Assembly: GCA_028564705.1 (NCBI GenBank)
Contig: JAPXFQ010002706.1
Span: 186,001-250,000, forward strand
Reading direction: 5' to 3'
Source: Apricaphanius iberus
Taxonomy: Eukaryota > Chordata > Actinopteri > Cyprinodontiformes > Aphaniidae
DNA: 64,000 bases
How positions within the stretch are numbered: the stretch's first letter is position 1; each line of letters begins with the position of its first letter. Made by a program: the position numbers and the translations under genes. Shown in pieces: positions 21,265-32,389 of the stretch. Below the pieces are notes generated by a model. It made no database searches. It was not told the DNA's origin and worked only from the letters and a program-made list of their open reading frames with translations.

Positions 21265-21936
21265 TTAGTGACCTACTTTCTTCTTGCTCATTACTTGCCA
21301 CAACTGTGTGGCTCCGTCCCGAGAGCTGGGTTGGACGAGGTATTGAGAAGATGGGGGAGCTACCGGAGGAGCAGAGGGTGTGCATTGGGGGTGTGGGTGT
21401 GATCTGTGTTCTGGGCCATATTCCTCATAGATACCTCTTTCTGTAGCATCTGTCCTAGTGAGTTCCCAATGAATTTCAGTCCCATCTGCAGTTCTAACTA
21501 CAGGATACATATTGTTTGTCCGGGATATCGGGGGATAAATCCCTGTATAAGGGGGAGGGCTCGAGCTGTCTTCCTCGTCACAGTCTGGTTCCTGACATAG
21601 ATGTTCTGTCCCTTGCCCTAATATACCTAACTGGTTCCATTTTGCCTGTCTTTTCTTCCATTTTGCCTTTCCTCCAGTAACCACGTTGGCCTTTTCTGCT
21701 TTATCTCCACATTTCCCTGCTTCTTTGAAACACAACTGGGACAAACATCTCCTCTCCTGTGCGTCTAGTCCCTCATCTTTCCACATACTTCTGACCCTCC
21801 TTTCTTCTTTATCTCTATCTGCCTTGCTGAGACTAGTCTCTATCATTGGTAGTACTTTATCCAAATACAGTGTTAATTGTCTTCCTAAGGTGCACCAGCG
21901 GTTCCCTGGCAGGGAAATGCGGGATTTATACTCCAT
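21265..21936 (-). pseudogene. gag: ERV-2 gag N-terminus (matrix and p12-like), capsid mostly missing
   Basis: The frame starts MEYKSRISLPGNRWCTLGRQ and has basic, helical matrix-like sequence, then an acidic CDEEDSSSPPPYTGIYPP with a PPPY late-domain motif, then a Pro-rich section ending LWQVMSKKKVGH. No major homology region of capsid is visible, and the nucleocapsid follows within 50 bp, so most of the capsid is deleted. No N-terminal MG for myristoylation is seen at this start; the true start may be upstream. Confidence 0.75.
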
Positions 21937-22724
21937 GCTCTCAGCAACTATGTCAATCTGCTCTCTTCCTTTAAGTATGTAGGATTGAGTCAGTTGAAAA
22001 TGATATTACCCCAGATTGTCCCTGAATGTCAATCTTCTACTCCCCAGACTAGTTCTGTGGGAGCGGACATCCACTAGGTGTTTAAGATTTACCGGACAAC
22101 CCAAGTTTTAGATTCAACCCAACTACTATCCTCTAAATGAGAGTTTATTTGAATCCAGATGTGCAAAATAGTTTCCTGGAAACTATTTATCTGTATCTTT
22201 ACTCTCCCAACACGCACCCATTCACACCACAACTATGTTTATATTACCATGGCAATTTATTTCCTTTTAAGTCTTAGTCATCCATACACACTGACCTTAT
22301 CTCTTTAGGAACGCAGACCTTTTTCTATGCACACTTTGTGATGTTCGGTCACGGGCTGTGCAGTCACCCAGGCTGGTCTAGGAATCCTTTGTTCCCACTA
22401 GACCTGTCGCTGGGGAAACGTCTCTCCCCAGCGAGAGCAACCCAGACTCAGAACTTGTCTCGCACGTTCCTCTTTTCCTTTAAAGAGACAGAGTTAACAT
22501 TAAAATGGAGAATTTTCAGACCAACATTTACCTATTAATTTGTTGTAGCGCTTGCCAGATTACGAATTACAATTATGAGAAAATGACCCGGGTCCTTTTG
22601 TCAATGGTCAGTCCTCAGTTCCCCATCATTCTGTTAAACTCAGATCAGTAATTCACTTCAGTGTTTCCTCAAAATATTTCATCAACAATCAACTTACTTT
22701 TCTACTTTGCTCCTGGAAAATCAC
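21937..22724 (-). other. ERV-2 leader (between PBS and gag)
   Basis: About 790 bp without a coding frame of note. Expected to hold the splice donor and packaging signal; I cannot place either from sequence alone. Confidence 0.6.
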
Positions 22725-22742
22725 TCCCCGCGTCCTCCACCA
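22725..22742 (-). promoter_or_regulatory. ERV-2 primer-binding site, tRNA-Ala-like
   Basis: Minus strand TGGTGGAGGACGCGGGGA, three bases after the 5' LTR. It matches the complement of the 3' end of tRNA-Ala at about 16 of 18 positions, judged from the usual tRNA-Ala acceptor sequence. Confidence 0.7.
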
Positions 22743-22745
22743 AGT

Positions 22746-23220
22746 TGCTGGATTGTAAATTCTATATTAAAGTGTTCCTCTATTGTGGATTAACTCCAAA
22801 ACTGTCAATTAGCTCTATTCACGGTTGAGGATTCAGCTTTCCTCCGCAGGGTCGACAGAGTGATTTCCTGTTCCAGAAAACAAAGCAGAAAATACAACAA
22901 CACAGATCTGTTTGTCATGAGACTGACCTGCAGGACGGCTCACCAAGTGTGCGCTGACTCACAGACCTCATCTCTTTTTATTGAACACAAAGACAAAAAG
23001 AATCACATGACATGGTCACTCCCAGTACATAAACATTCATTGTGTGCCCCTTATGATCTACTTCCCTAAGTCTGTTTTTCCCCCAAAATTATTTACTTTT
23101 ATGGGGGTCCTAAACTATCTTTCTTCCTGTTTCTACACAACTGGGCAATTTCCTAAACACAACTTGGTATTTATGACTGCTGTAAAAGCCTGGTACTCAT
23201 TTAAGATTGTTTTTACTTCA
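22746..23220 (-). repeat. ERV-2 5' LTR
   Basis: Same ends as the 3' LTR (TGAAGTAAAAAC... and ...TACAATCCAGCA on the minus strand). It differs by scattered substitutions and a short deletion in the stretch after CCCCCAAAA, making it 475 bp. Confidence 0.95.
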
Positions 23221-23224
23221 GTAC

Positions 23225-23962
23225 ATAACTAATAACATATGCTGCTGGTTAGACCAGGGTAACTGCTGGTGTACGTGATGTGACATTATTGTTACATTAC
23301 AGTTTACAGAGAAAAAGTTTTTGAAAGTAGTTAATAGATTTAACAAAAATAAACAGAAAGACTTATCCAAATTGATAGTATAGACAGCAGAAATCAATAG
23401 ATATGCAACATTATGTTTCTGATTAACATGCATAAAATTTACCTTTTGAATAAATTAGATTTTGCTTCAACACTAGAACGGCCACGATTTTGTAACTACT
23501 AGAACGTCCACCAGCGGTCATTTTAACTGCTGCATTTAAACTTGTGTTAATTCTCTTTAAAAGTGTTCAGCTAAACATATAACTTTACTGAAATAATACC
23601 TTACAAAGCTTAGTTTACAACCACAATTGTAGCCATGTTTGCCACAGTAAAAAACAACATCAAACAAAAATCTACAGCTTAATTATTTGTGAAAAAAAAA
23701 TGAAACGGAGTGGATGAGAATATTTATATCATGATCATGTACACCATTTAGCCTACTCTAAGGATAAAACCGCAGCTCAGATCATGTCTCTGTGGTACCA
23801 TGTTTCGACAGAGACGGGTGCAGTGGGTGCACGGACGTTTGAGGTTTCACAGTCCAGCACACCGTTTCAGCTCAGCGTCGCATTTAAAACAGGTCAATAT
23901 GAAGACTTAGGTGAAATCGAGTGCGTGTACACGGAGGCCATACATTTGTCCGCACCAAGTAC

Positions 23963-23965
<3 letters not shown>
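23225..23965. other. AT-rich spacer
   Basis: No gene recognised. At 23471 a CACTAGAACGGCCACG motif, echoed at 23498 as ACTAGAACGTCC, resembles piggyBac-type fish termini, but no partner end or TTAA duplication is seen. Confidence 0.3.

Positions 23966-24010
<45 letters not shown>
23966..24010. repeat. (TA)n microsatellite
   Basis: About 45 bp of uninterrupted TA repeats. Confidence 0.95.
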
Positions 24011-24013
<3 letters not shown>

Positions 24014-24039
24014 CTGGATTATACAGCATGGAGAAGACG

Positions 24040-24235
24040 TAGAACAAGCTGAGCCACGGGCTGGAGCTACGTGGGGAGCGGATAAGACAAGCCGAGCCGC
24101 CGGCTGGAGCCACTCGGGGAGAGGGGAGGATGGAGGATGAACCGCGGGCAGGAGTTATGTCGAGAGTAGAGAAGACAAGCTGAGCCGCCGGCTGGAGCCA
24201 CTCAGGGAGAGGGTAGGATGGGGGATGAGCCCGTG
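24040..24235. repeat. GC-rich minisatellite, about 87-bp period
   Basis: The block AGACAAGC-GAGCCGCCGG, CTGGAGCCACTC, GGGAGAGGG, AGGATG occurs at about 24085 and 24172, with a weaker copy at about 24043. Confidence 0.7.
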
Positions 24236-24249
24236 CGCTGTAGCTTCAG

Positions 24250-24918
24250 AGTCTCTGTGTTGATCAGAGGGGAGTTGGCTAGATGGAAGTGCAAGGCTGT
24301 GGAGTTGGAGACTCAGGAAAAAAAATTGACTTTATTTGGTGGAAGTTATCAGATGGGGAGGTAAGCAGTTAAATATGTTCTTTTAACTTTCTTGTTAATT
24401 TAGCTAACACTAGAACAAACCCGGTTAGGATAACTACGGTTATTAAATACACACTACTAGTTTCCCGGTGGAAGAGATATCCCCGCCCACTCGCTGATGT
24501 ACTGACGTGACGCGCTGCAGCCGGCGCAGGGTACAAATGTGCCAGTAGTGGGGTTTGAAATTTCTAAGCAGCAACTTTTGTTCGTTTGACCTTTTTTTAC
24601 GTCTGGCGGCAAAGTTCGGTCTGAATGCCCAGTAAGCTGTAAAGCGCGGTGGGAAATTCTGGACATCCTGCCAGCAAAATTAGCTAGGAAAATACACTAT
24701 TTTCTAGCGCAGCAAGCGCCTCTGCTTTCAGTGTGGAAAAACTGACTTAAGTAAATGAGCCAACAGTAACGTACAAAGTTTGTTTTGCTTAAAACTAACC
24801 TTCAGGCTTGTATAATCACTTCTTCCCGTCTCCGTCAACAAGTCTGCCAACCGTCAAAATGTGGAACATGGACTGTCTGGTACATATCTGACGAAAGACC
24901 GCTCAAATGTGGGGAGGG
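24250..24918. other. Unassigned stretch left of the hAT element
   Basis: No gene recognised. A second ACACTAGAAC motif is at 24405. GC-rich sequence around 24480-24560 has no clear feature. Confidence 0.3.
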
Positions 24919-25462
24919 CACTGGCGGTTTTAGACAGGGGCCAACAGGGGCCAGTGCCCCTATAGAACCGCCCCTGGCCCCCGTTAGGGCCCCTGTGCTG
25001 AGGAGATAATTAATTTTGTAATGAGATTTACACTGGTATGGAAACCGGAACCAATACGCAGCGTTGCACACGGAGTCCTTAGAGCGCTGCACGCTCAGTG
25101 CACTGAGTTGTTTATCCCGCGGATTTCAGTGCAAGAAGAAGAAGAAAGAAATAATAAAGAGTGCAAGAAGTTGTTGAAGACGGCCAACGGGAGGAGACAC
25201 AAAGGTGAGCAATATGATTAAATTTTATGTTATTATGTTCGATTTGTAGTCACGTGTTTTTGTTTACTGCAAGGTTGTTTTAATTAGTTTTTAATTTAGT
25301 TCATACAGTGTTGTGGAGTGACTTATGTTTTTTGTAATATTATTTTAAACATACAACATAAATTATCTTGTTACACTCTGAACATTAGCTATATTTATCT
25401 AAGATCATTTGTTTCACCTGCTAGACATTTTCTATTCCTTTTGCTTTTCACAGGCAGTAGTT

Positions 25463-25744
25463 ATGAAAAGGAAAAGGGACATTACATATTTTTTTGCCGC
25501 TGTTAGCAAAGAACAGCAGACACAGAGAAACAACAACAGAGAGAAAGGGAAAGAAGATCATGAGCGAGCCAAGGAGCAGGATGAAAGGCAGAAGGAGTTG
25601 GTTGGAGAGGAACTCAGATCAGAAACAGAAAGTATCAATCCTGAGAGAAAGGAGGAAAATGTAGCCTGTGAGGGAGAGATTGAGGAGCAGAAAGAGAGAC
25701 AACCAGGAGAACATTCATCATATACGCCGTGTATGCCATCAGGT
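25463..25744 (+). pseudogene. hAT transposase N-terminal exon
   Basis: After a TTTTCACAG acceptor at 25452, ATG at 25463 opens MKRKRDITYFFAAVSKEQQT, followed by a very charged Glu/Arg/Lys stretch. The exon ends at a GGTTTG donor about 25744, and the next exon starts at 25915 after TTTTCAG. The MKRKR-ITxFF start is usual for ZMYM1-like hAT proteins. An untranslated first exon with a GTGAGC donor seems to end near 25204. Confidence 0.65.
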
Positions 25745-25914
25745 TTGTAATGTTGAGCTAACTGTGTGTGGCAGGTGATTCCAATTTAAACCCTGTAAAC
25801 AGCATATGAAGAATGCTGACTATAAACCTGTTTGATTAATTATGATGAATAGATAAGATAAGATAATTTTTACATTAATATTGTTGTCAGTTACATACTC
25901 ATGTCCTCTTTTCA

Positions 25915-26890
25915 GACATCAGCAAAAGCGGGGATGATCCACCAGTTCAACCTAATCTAAGGACATTCCCAGCCACATTAATGGGGGACAGAATGCGGAG
26001 CTTCCAGCCAAGCTGGTATGAAAGTCATCCTTGGGTTGAATACTTCATTATTATGGACTCTTGTCTATTGTCATGCATTGTTGTGGTATAATTCTACCAC
26101 CCCTAGGTTCAGGATTCTTGGAGACGTTTCTTGTAGATAAAAAGAGTTGATCAACAAAAACACTCAGAAACGGAGTTTCAGTTCACCTTTGCAAAGCGGA
26201 GAACACCACAGCTCTTACAGACCCTCATCTGTTTCAGCAGCTGTCAGTATGTGTTCTGTTGCTCTTACCGCAACAGGCTGGTTTTATTGAAAAACACACA
26301 GCAGTACGACCCTCCTACTTACGTACAAACAAAGAGCTCTACAGTTTCAAAGTTCAGTACTTTTCCAATAACAGTTTTACAACTCAGTGACCTGTCGTTC
26401 CACATACACATGAATGGTCAGCAGACGAATCATAGTTTTCCCATACCTTTCGCTTACCCGAGACCTTGAATAGTTCATGTACGAGTTATGTTTGTTATCC
26501 CAGCACAGCGCTCGTAACTCCCTTTTCACTCCTTGATTCTGGTTAGACTCAGCTCTGTCCTCCCAAATAACCACCTGCCATAAACACTGAGTTTTCCCAC
26601 GATCACATATTCACATAATTGTAATTGTATATATGACCCTTACATAAGTATATGTTCTTACTACTTCAGCATGCAGACATTTCAGCCCCCCAAATAGTTC
26701 AGGCAGTATGTTTGACTCACTATCTGGATTTAGAAACTGGAAAAAAGCAACTGAGAGGGGAGATGGGTTTTCAGTCCATGCAAAGTCTGACACGCACATG
26801 GAAGCAACGATGGCATGGAGGGACTACCAGAGGGCTGTGAAACCTAATATCCTTAACAAAGAAGAATTCTTGAAACAGTTGCAAATCATG
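25915..26890 (+). pseudogene. hAT transposase TTF zinc-finger exon, split by a solo LTR
   Basis: 25915-26078 encodes DISKSGDDPPVQPNLRTFPA and MRSFQPSWYESHPWVEY. The solo LTR then interrupts, and after it (from 26673) the protein resumes with SGFRNWKKATERGDGFSVHA and KSDTHMEATMAWRDYQRAVK. The order WY-x3-HPWxEY, Cys, GFRNWKKA, H-x-KSDTH is the TTF-type zinc finger found in DUF4371 hAT proteins. A frame change lies near 26890, before the next frame. Confidence 0.7.
26079..26668 (-). repeat. Solo LTR, TSD GCAT
   Basis: On the minus strand it starts TGAAGTAGTAAGAACATA and ends ACCACAACA; GCAT flanks it at 26075-26078 and 26669-26672. A minus-strand AATAAA lies near 26285. No internal retroviral sequence remains, so it is the product of LTR-LTR recombination. 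Its first bases resemble those of ERV-2 but the rest differs, so it is a separate family. Confidence 0.85.
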
Positions 26891-26910
26891 ATCCAGATGT
26901 TAAGCATAGG

Positions 26911-27405
26911 TTGACATCTATTCACAACGCAAAATACACAAGCAAGGTCATTCAGAATGAAGTTCTGGATTGTTTGGCAGAAATGGTCAGTTTGGAAATA
27001 ATTGAAGAAGTAAAAAGCAGTCAGTACTTCAGCATCATGGCTGATGAGACAAAGGATGTCTCAAAACAGGAGCAGATTTCATTTGTACTCCGGTACTATT
27101 ATGATGGAAAAATAAAGGAGAGTTTTCTTCATTTTGAATCTGTTGGAAGGCTAGATGCAGTGGGACTTACTGAAAAGATAGTCCACTTATTGGAACGTCA
27201 CGGCTTGGACTACAAAAACAACCTGGTAGGCCAAGGATATGATGGTGCTGCTGTAATGACTGGTAGGCATTCAGGGGTACAGGCTAAGATCAGGGAGAAA
27301 GCTAAATTTGCATTTTACATCCACTGCAGTGCCCACTGTCTTAATTTAGTGCTAGTTGATGCTACTAAAGCAGTCCCCGAAGCAGAGGAGTTCTTTGCCC
27401 TCTAA
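26911..27405 (+). pseudogene. hAT transposase catalytic domain (DUF4371-like), truncated
   Basis: A 164-codon frame reads TSKVIQNEVLDCLAEMVSLE, YFSIMADETKDVSKQEQISF (first Asp), then LVGQGYDGAAVMTGRHSGVQ (second Asp) and FYIHCSAHCLNLVLVDAT. It is the first half of a ZMYM1-like hAT core and ends in a TAA at 27403. Beyond it, 27406-27640 gives only short broken frames. The large insertion domain and the Glu expected further on are missing, so this is a deleted copy. Confidence 0.9.
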
Positions 27406-27629
27406 CAGAGTCTTTATGTTTTCATGTCTGGCTCACATGTGCATCTCAAATGGCTAGCTGTACAAAATGAGATGTATGGCAGCACATCTGGGGCATTAAC
27501 TGCATCAGTTCAAGAAGCTTCTGGAGAGAAAAATAAACAGTGGTGTAATTGAAAAACCTTTTGATTCAGTGGAGTTTATCCATTTCACTGAGCCATACAA
27601 GGAACCATTTAATGAGCTCTTTAGACTGT

Positions 27630-27710
27630 GCAAAATCGCTGTTGCACTCCCAGTGAGTTCTGCTAGTTGTGAGCGGAGTTTTTCCACATTAAAACTAGAA
27701 AAAAACCTAC
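27630..27710 (+). pseudogene. hAT C-terminal dimerisation motif
   Basis: Plus-strand reading gives VALPVSSASCERSFSTLKL, the conserved hAT dimerisation block, within frames broken by stops. It lies about 230 bp after the end of the catalytic ORF, where several hundred codons would be expected. Confidence 0.85.
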
Positions 27711-28219
27711 CTTCTGTCCACCATTACAGTTGAGTGTCTTAGCAATGTTGGTGTGCTAAGCATTGAATCCAGAAGGGTCAAGGCTTTAGACCTTTAAGCA
27801 TTTGTGGACCATTTTGCAAGAAAATATGAGCGCAGAATACTATTATTATAATAGTATAAACTACAGTGTTGCCAGTGCCAGAGGATGAGACTATTGTTTA
27901 GAAAACATGACAGGAAAATGATTTTTCAAACTATAATATTCTCTATGTGACATTATATGTACATACATGCACAAAACATGTCTTGCATCCAAAAGAAAGA
28001 AACGTTTCTACTTTATTACCTCAAATGTTAGTTTAGAGACTACAAATATGGCTAGTTACCATTTTGTTAGAGGCTCATAAGTTATGGTGTTTGGCTAAGT
28101 AAATTTTATTGTATGTGACTGTCTTGTTAATTTCAGTTTCTTCAAATTTGTGTGATGATAGAATGAATAGTAAACAACTATTATACAACTTGTTATATCA
28201 CAGAAATTTGCCTTTGAAG

Positions 28220-29102
28220 TAGGGCTGCACAATTAATCGGATTTTGATCGTGATCACGATTTTGGTGGCCACAATTAAATGAACCTGATCGTGAACGATA
28301 TTTACATTCAAAATGCGAGCTTCACTGCGTGCCTCCTCATCATACACTGCCTCAACCAATAGTCTGCCAACCACTAGGGGGCAAACGCATGGCTAAAGCT
28401 TCATTAAGCTGACCAAATAAAAACCGCGCACACGCCACTCAGCACTCATAATGGCTGCACTATGCTTGCTACGTAGCAGGTGAAAAGGAGTATTTGAGCA
28501 ATGTAGTAGATCCAAATCTCCATTATGGATCTGACTAGTAAGCAGAAAGCTCCCGAAAGTGTACTACCGCCACAGTAAGCGGCCGGTGGATGCTACGCTA
28601 TCCCACAATGCAGCGGACACCCTGAAATAATAGAAGAAGAAGGACCTAGCTAAAAATGGCTACAGACGAACTGTCAACCATTGACACCGCCGCAGTTTCG
28701 GCAGATAAATGTACACGTAGCGATGTTGCTGATTACTGTAATTGTTTTTTTAACTGATTAAACATTTAAGTTGTAAAGTCATACCAGACAAAAAAACAGC
28801 TAGAGGATGGCGGGACCACAGGCGAATGTAAAGTAAACATCTGGGTCAACAGAAGTCATATGGGTCAAAGGACATGCAAAATGGTGGAGCAGTATGTCTG
28901 ATTTCATGGCTATTACGCGATCGTTTGCTATGCAGTATTAAATTAACAGGTGAGTAATAGTTGCTACTTACCATATAGTAAATACTAAGGATTTGGATGC
29001 AAGGAATGTCAAAGGCCTTTTCTGTATAAGCTGTAATTATTTCCCATAAATTGCACTTTGAGATTGCACTCTGCAATAACATATTTAGCTTATACTTTTA
29101 AA

Positions 29103-29175
<73 letters not shown>

Positions 29176-29384
29176 AGTTGTTGTTGTTTTTTTCATTATT
29201 ATTCATGTATTCTAATCAAAAGTTTTATTTTTCACAAAATTTTGTTTTATTTTTAAGTTTATAATTGGTGCAACAAAAATAGATATTTTACAGGACTGGA
29301 TGAATGATCGTGATTAATAATCGTGCTTACAATATTGATCAAAATAATCGTGATTATTTTTTTGGACATAATCGTGCAGCCCTA
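28220..29384. mobile_element. Non-autonomous hAT, 8-bp TSD
   Basis: Left end TAGGGCTGCACAATTAATCG and right end ...CATAATCGTGCAGCCCTA form inverted repeats. Flanks are CTTTGAAG (28212-28219) and CTTTGAGG (29385-29392), an 8-bp duplication with one mismatch. No transposase is present. It contains a long (AT)n run. It sits inside the 3' part of the larger hAT. Confidence 0.9.
29104..29173. repeat. (TA)n microsatellite
   Basis: About 70 bp of TA repeats within the small hAT element. Confidence 0.95.
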
Positions 29385-29693
29385 CTTTGAGGTTCCTCTC
29401 ATATGTGGTCTGGTTGAGATTTTGTTCCAGCTTTTGTTCTGACTCTTTGGGTAGCACTGCTGGCTTCTTCTTAGGTTTTCTTTGCTGTAATTAAACTACT
29501 GGAGCATATTCTGTACCTTGGAAGTAAAAACTCCTTTTTAATTTGCATATAAAACAAAAGTTCTACCATCCAAATAAAGTCACATTTTATAGTAAACAAT
29601 TAAATGTTGTCCTTTTTGTTTCATTCTTTTTTTCATGGAAAACCACTGGCCCCACTGTGGCCCCTCTGAAAAATATTGTCTAGATCTGTGATG

Positions 29694-30311
29694 ATGTAGT
29701 CATTGATTAGCAGTGATTTTTCTGATATTGATCTTATGTTTTGTATAGCTGCGTTAATATTTCTCTCCGAGATCGAGGGATTTTGTTTGGAAGGTAATGT
29801 TTTTAAATTCTGTACTGCTCAGATATTTGTAGTTTTAGTGTGTGAACATCTCTTTTTTTATAATAACCGGGATTTTACTTTGAAGGTGAGAATGAGAGTA
29901 AGAATAACCGAACACCACCTTCAGGCAGGAAGTTTGTCTGACAGTGTTCGGTCAGTATCAGATGCCTGATATGGTGAGTTGAATTGGAGAGCAATGTTTA
30001 TAGTTTCTGTTTGGGCATGGAGTTAAAAGGAGGATTCCTTTTTTTTCTTGAGTCTGAAGGTTTTCAGAAAGTTCCCAGAATGGTGTGCCCGCCACAGAGT
30101 CAGGAGTTGACGATGAGTTGGATCTGTTGCTGATCCCCCTGCCAACCGGTGTGTTGATTGGATCTGCCGTCTCAGGCAGCATCTTCCGCACAGTAGAATC
30201 TTCATGTTCACCACATAGAGATGCTGGAACTCTGTGTTTCTTTGAAGGTCATCTAACGGCGTTGTTGCACAGTTAGCTGACATGACTGTGGCAGGTTTAT
30301 CACTGACGGGT
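29694..30311. other. Unassigned stretch
   Basis: No gene, terminal repeat or RNA gene recognised between the hAT element and the LINE remnant. Confidence 0.3.
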
Positions 30312-31086
30312 GCATAAGGAATCACAGTAGTCCAGCCTTAAAGTAACAAATGCATGGACTAATTTCTCTGCATCACTTCAGCTTCTGGTCCACAGCCAAC
30401 AACTTCTGTCATGTCTGAATTTAAAAGCAGAAAATTCGGTCATCCAGGTTTTAATGTCTTTGAGGCATGCCTGTAATCTACATAGCTGATTGGATTAATC
30501 AGGATTTATGGATAAATATAGTTGTGTATCATCACCATGACTGTTGAAATTCATATTATGCTGTCTAATTATTTTACCAATTGGAAGCATAAGTAGTAAA
30601 GAGAATCGATCAAAGCACAGAACCCTGTGATACTGTACTCCAGAAGTAACCCTCGAGTGTGAAGATTTACTTAACAAGAACAAACTGGAATCTGTCGGAC
30701 AGAAATTATTTGAACCAGCCTAGTGCTGTTCCCTCGATCCCTGCAACATGTTAAAGCCTTTCTAAGATAATATTATGATCGACTGTGTCAAAAGCAGAAC
30801 TGAGATCCAACAAGACCAGGGGTCTCATTTATAAAATATTGCGTAGAATCCCTACTAAAAGTGTACGTACGACCAAAACAAAAAGTTTGCGTACGCCAAA
30901 ACGATTTCTGATTTATAAAACCATGCCTACGCACAGGTGTAAGCAATTTCCCATTATAAATCACGGTCTTCTTGGAAGTTTGCGCATGTGAATTTGGCTC
31001 ACATCCCGCCCTGAACACGCCCAAGGAGCAAAGCAGGACATGAATATTGATGCATATGAAGAAGAGGGGAAATATTTTCAATTTTT

Positions 31087-31600
31087 TTCAATTCAGTTTA
31101 TTTATATAGCGCCGTTTCACAACAGATGTCATCTCAAGTCACTTTACAAGAAGAGTTATTACAATACAATGTTTAATTTAGAAATTAGAGAACCACAGAA
31201 GATTGCGTCGTGTAATGCTCAGCAATCTCTCACACTGAGCAAGCACGAAGCGACAGTGGAAAGGAAAAACTCCCTTTTAACAGGAAGAAACCTCCGGCAG
31301 AACCAGGCTCAGCACAAGCGGTCATCTGCCGAGACCGTCTGTGGTTTGGAGAATACAGAACAGAGACACAGAACAGAGACACAGAAAGAACAACACAACT
31401 GTTGCAGAAGTTTGTTGCAGGACATGGAGAACTTTCCGTCACTGCAATGCCATCTTAGTCAGGGTTGTCATGCAGGGCGGGTCAGGAGCACCTACTGTAG
31501 GAAGAGAGAAAACAGGTTAGCGCTTGAATTGACAGCACATCATGCAGTTGGGGAGAAGTAGGAGAGAAAGTAGGAACAGACCCTAATAATGTCCTCCAAC
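31087..31600 (-). repeat. LINE family A 3' end inside Harbinger-2
   Basis: Starts TCAATTCAGTTTATTTATAT followed by AGCGCC, the reverse complement of the 3' terminus seen at 53290-53350. Coding sequence is absent. The fragment probably inserted after Harbinger-2. Confidence 0.65.
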
Positions 31601-31622
31601 AGCCTAGCCTAAGGCAGCATAG

Positions 31623-31870
31623 CTACTAACATTAACCTGTCTCCTAGCTACTTGGAGACCTAGCTACTAACACTTTCTACCTGGCTTGCATTAACCTATC
31701 TCTACCTGGCTACTCTACCTCTTCCTATCTCTTCCTAGCTTTTGATACTCTACCTGACTACTAACATTAACCTGTCTCCTAGCTACTAGGAGACCTAGCT
31801 ACTAACAATCTCTACTTGGCTTACATTAATCTATCTCTACGTAGCTACTCTACCTCTTCATATCCCTTCC
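31623..31870. repeat. Tandem duplication, 135-bp unit
   Basis: CTACTAACATTAACCTGTCT starts at 31623 and again at 31758, with the following CTAGCTACT-GGAGACCTAG and CTACTCTACCTCTTC blocks in the same order. Confidence 0.85.
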
Positions 31871-31899
31871 TATGGCAACAACAAAAGAAAAACAAGAAG

Positions 31900-32110
31900 A
31901 GAAACTTTACGGAGATGTTGATTGAAGTGCTAGTGGGTGAAGTGGAGGCTAGAAGAGACATTTTATTTGGTGGACACAGCAGCGAGTTCACAAATAAAAG
32001 AAAGAACTGTGAGTGGCAGCATGTGGCGTCTGCAGTGCAGGCTGTCAGTGCAACTGACAGCACGGTACCTGAAATAAAAAATAACAAAAAAGTGGTCGGA
32101 CCTCAAATTT
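31900..32110 (+). pseudogene. Harbinger-2 Myb/SANT-like protein fragment
   Basis: The frame reads MLIEVLVGEVEARRDILFGG, HSSEFTNKRKNCEWQHVASA and VQAVSATDSTVPEIKNNKK. The order ILFG, TN-x-RK, EW-x-HVA-x-AV is the Myb/SANT-like DNA-binding domain 5 found in Harbinger partner proteins and in NAIF1-type host proteins. The end diverges after KNNKK by a probable frameshift in an A run, and the frame stops at 32110. Confidence 0.7.
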
Positions 32111-32389
32111 GAGGGGAGGACACTTGCCTCCCACCGCCGGAGTGGGTCTGCTTCTGGAGGGGGTACGTGTACACCCGAGCTGACACTACATATGAGCATA
32201 TTTTAAGGAGACAGACTAATATGCCGTGTATTTTGAGCTCTTAGATGGTGAGGATTAGGGGGCTGAGGAAGATGAGGTTGCCCAGCATCTAGTGACAGCC
32301 ATTGCTACCTTAAATGTTACAATAAAAATGTTTACATCCTGGCCGATCCTTGCTCCCTGGGTGAAAACTTCCTGGCGAGGAGGAGGCGG

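Larger units (their letters stand above)
14189..23220 (-). mobile_element. ERV-2: complete two-LTR provirus, minus strand, TSD GTAC
   Basis: Two near-identical LTRs lie in the same orientation at 14189-14680 and 22746-23220. GTAC flanks the whole unit at 14185-14188 and 23221-23224, so this is an undisturbed insertion with a 4-bp duplication, as made by gamma/epsilon-type retroviruses. Reading leftward: 5' LTR, PBS, leader, gag, protease, reverse transcriptase, RNase H, integrase, env, polypurine tract, 3' LTR. All genes carry lesions: gag lacks most of the capsid, reverse transcriptase lacks the YVDD segment, integrase has a stop, env is shifted. The 9032-bp length is within the normal range. 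A solo LTR of the same family is at 44297-44779. Confidence 0.95.
24919..29693 (+). mobile_element. hAT transposon (ZMYM1/DUF4371-like) with nested insertions
   Basis: The left end reads CACTGGCGGTTTTAGAC followed by AACAGGGGCCAGTGCCCC; the right end has GTGGCCCCTCTGAAAAATAT and GTCTAGATCTGTGATG, a weak inverted match. Inside are exons of a hAT transposase in order: N-terminus (25463), TTF zinc finger (25915-26890), catalytic domain (26911) and the C-terminal dimerisation motif (27640). A solo LTR (26079-26668) and a smaller hAT (28220-29384) have landed inside. The outer ends are decayed, so the exact limits and the 8-bp target duplication are unsure. Confidence 0.65.

Noticed and set aside
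23784..24140. 118-codon ORF across the (TA)n run
   Set aside because: The middle is a YIYIYI product of the microsatellite and the end is minisatellite; no domain.
29058..29264. ORF rich in Ile/Tyr
   Set aside because: Translation of a TA microsatellite.
31040..31561. 173-codon plus-strand ORF
   Set aside because: Antisense reading of a LINE 3' UTR inside Harbinger-2; no protein motif.
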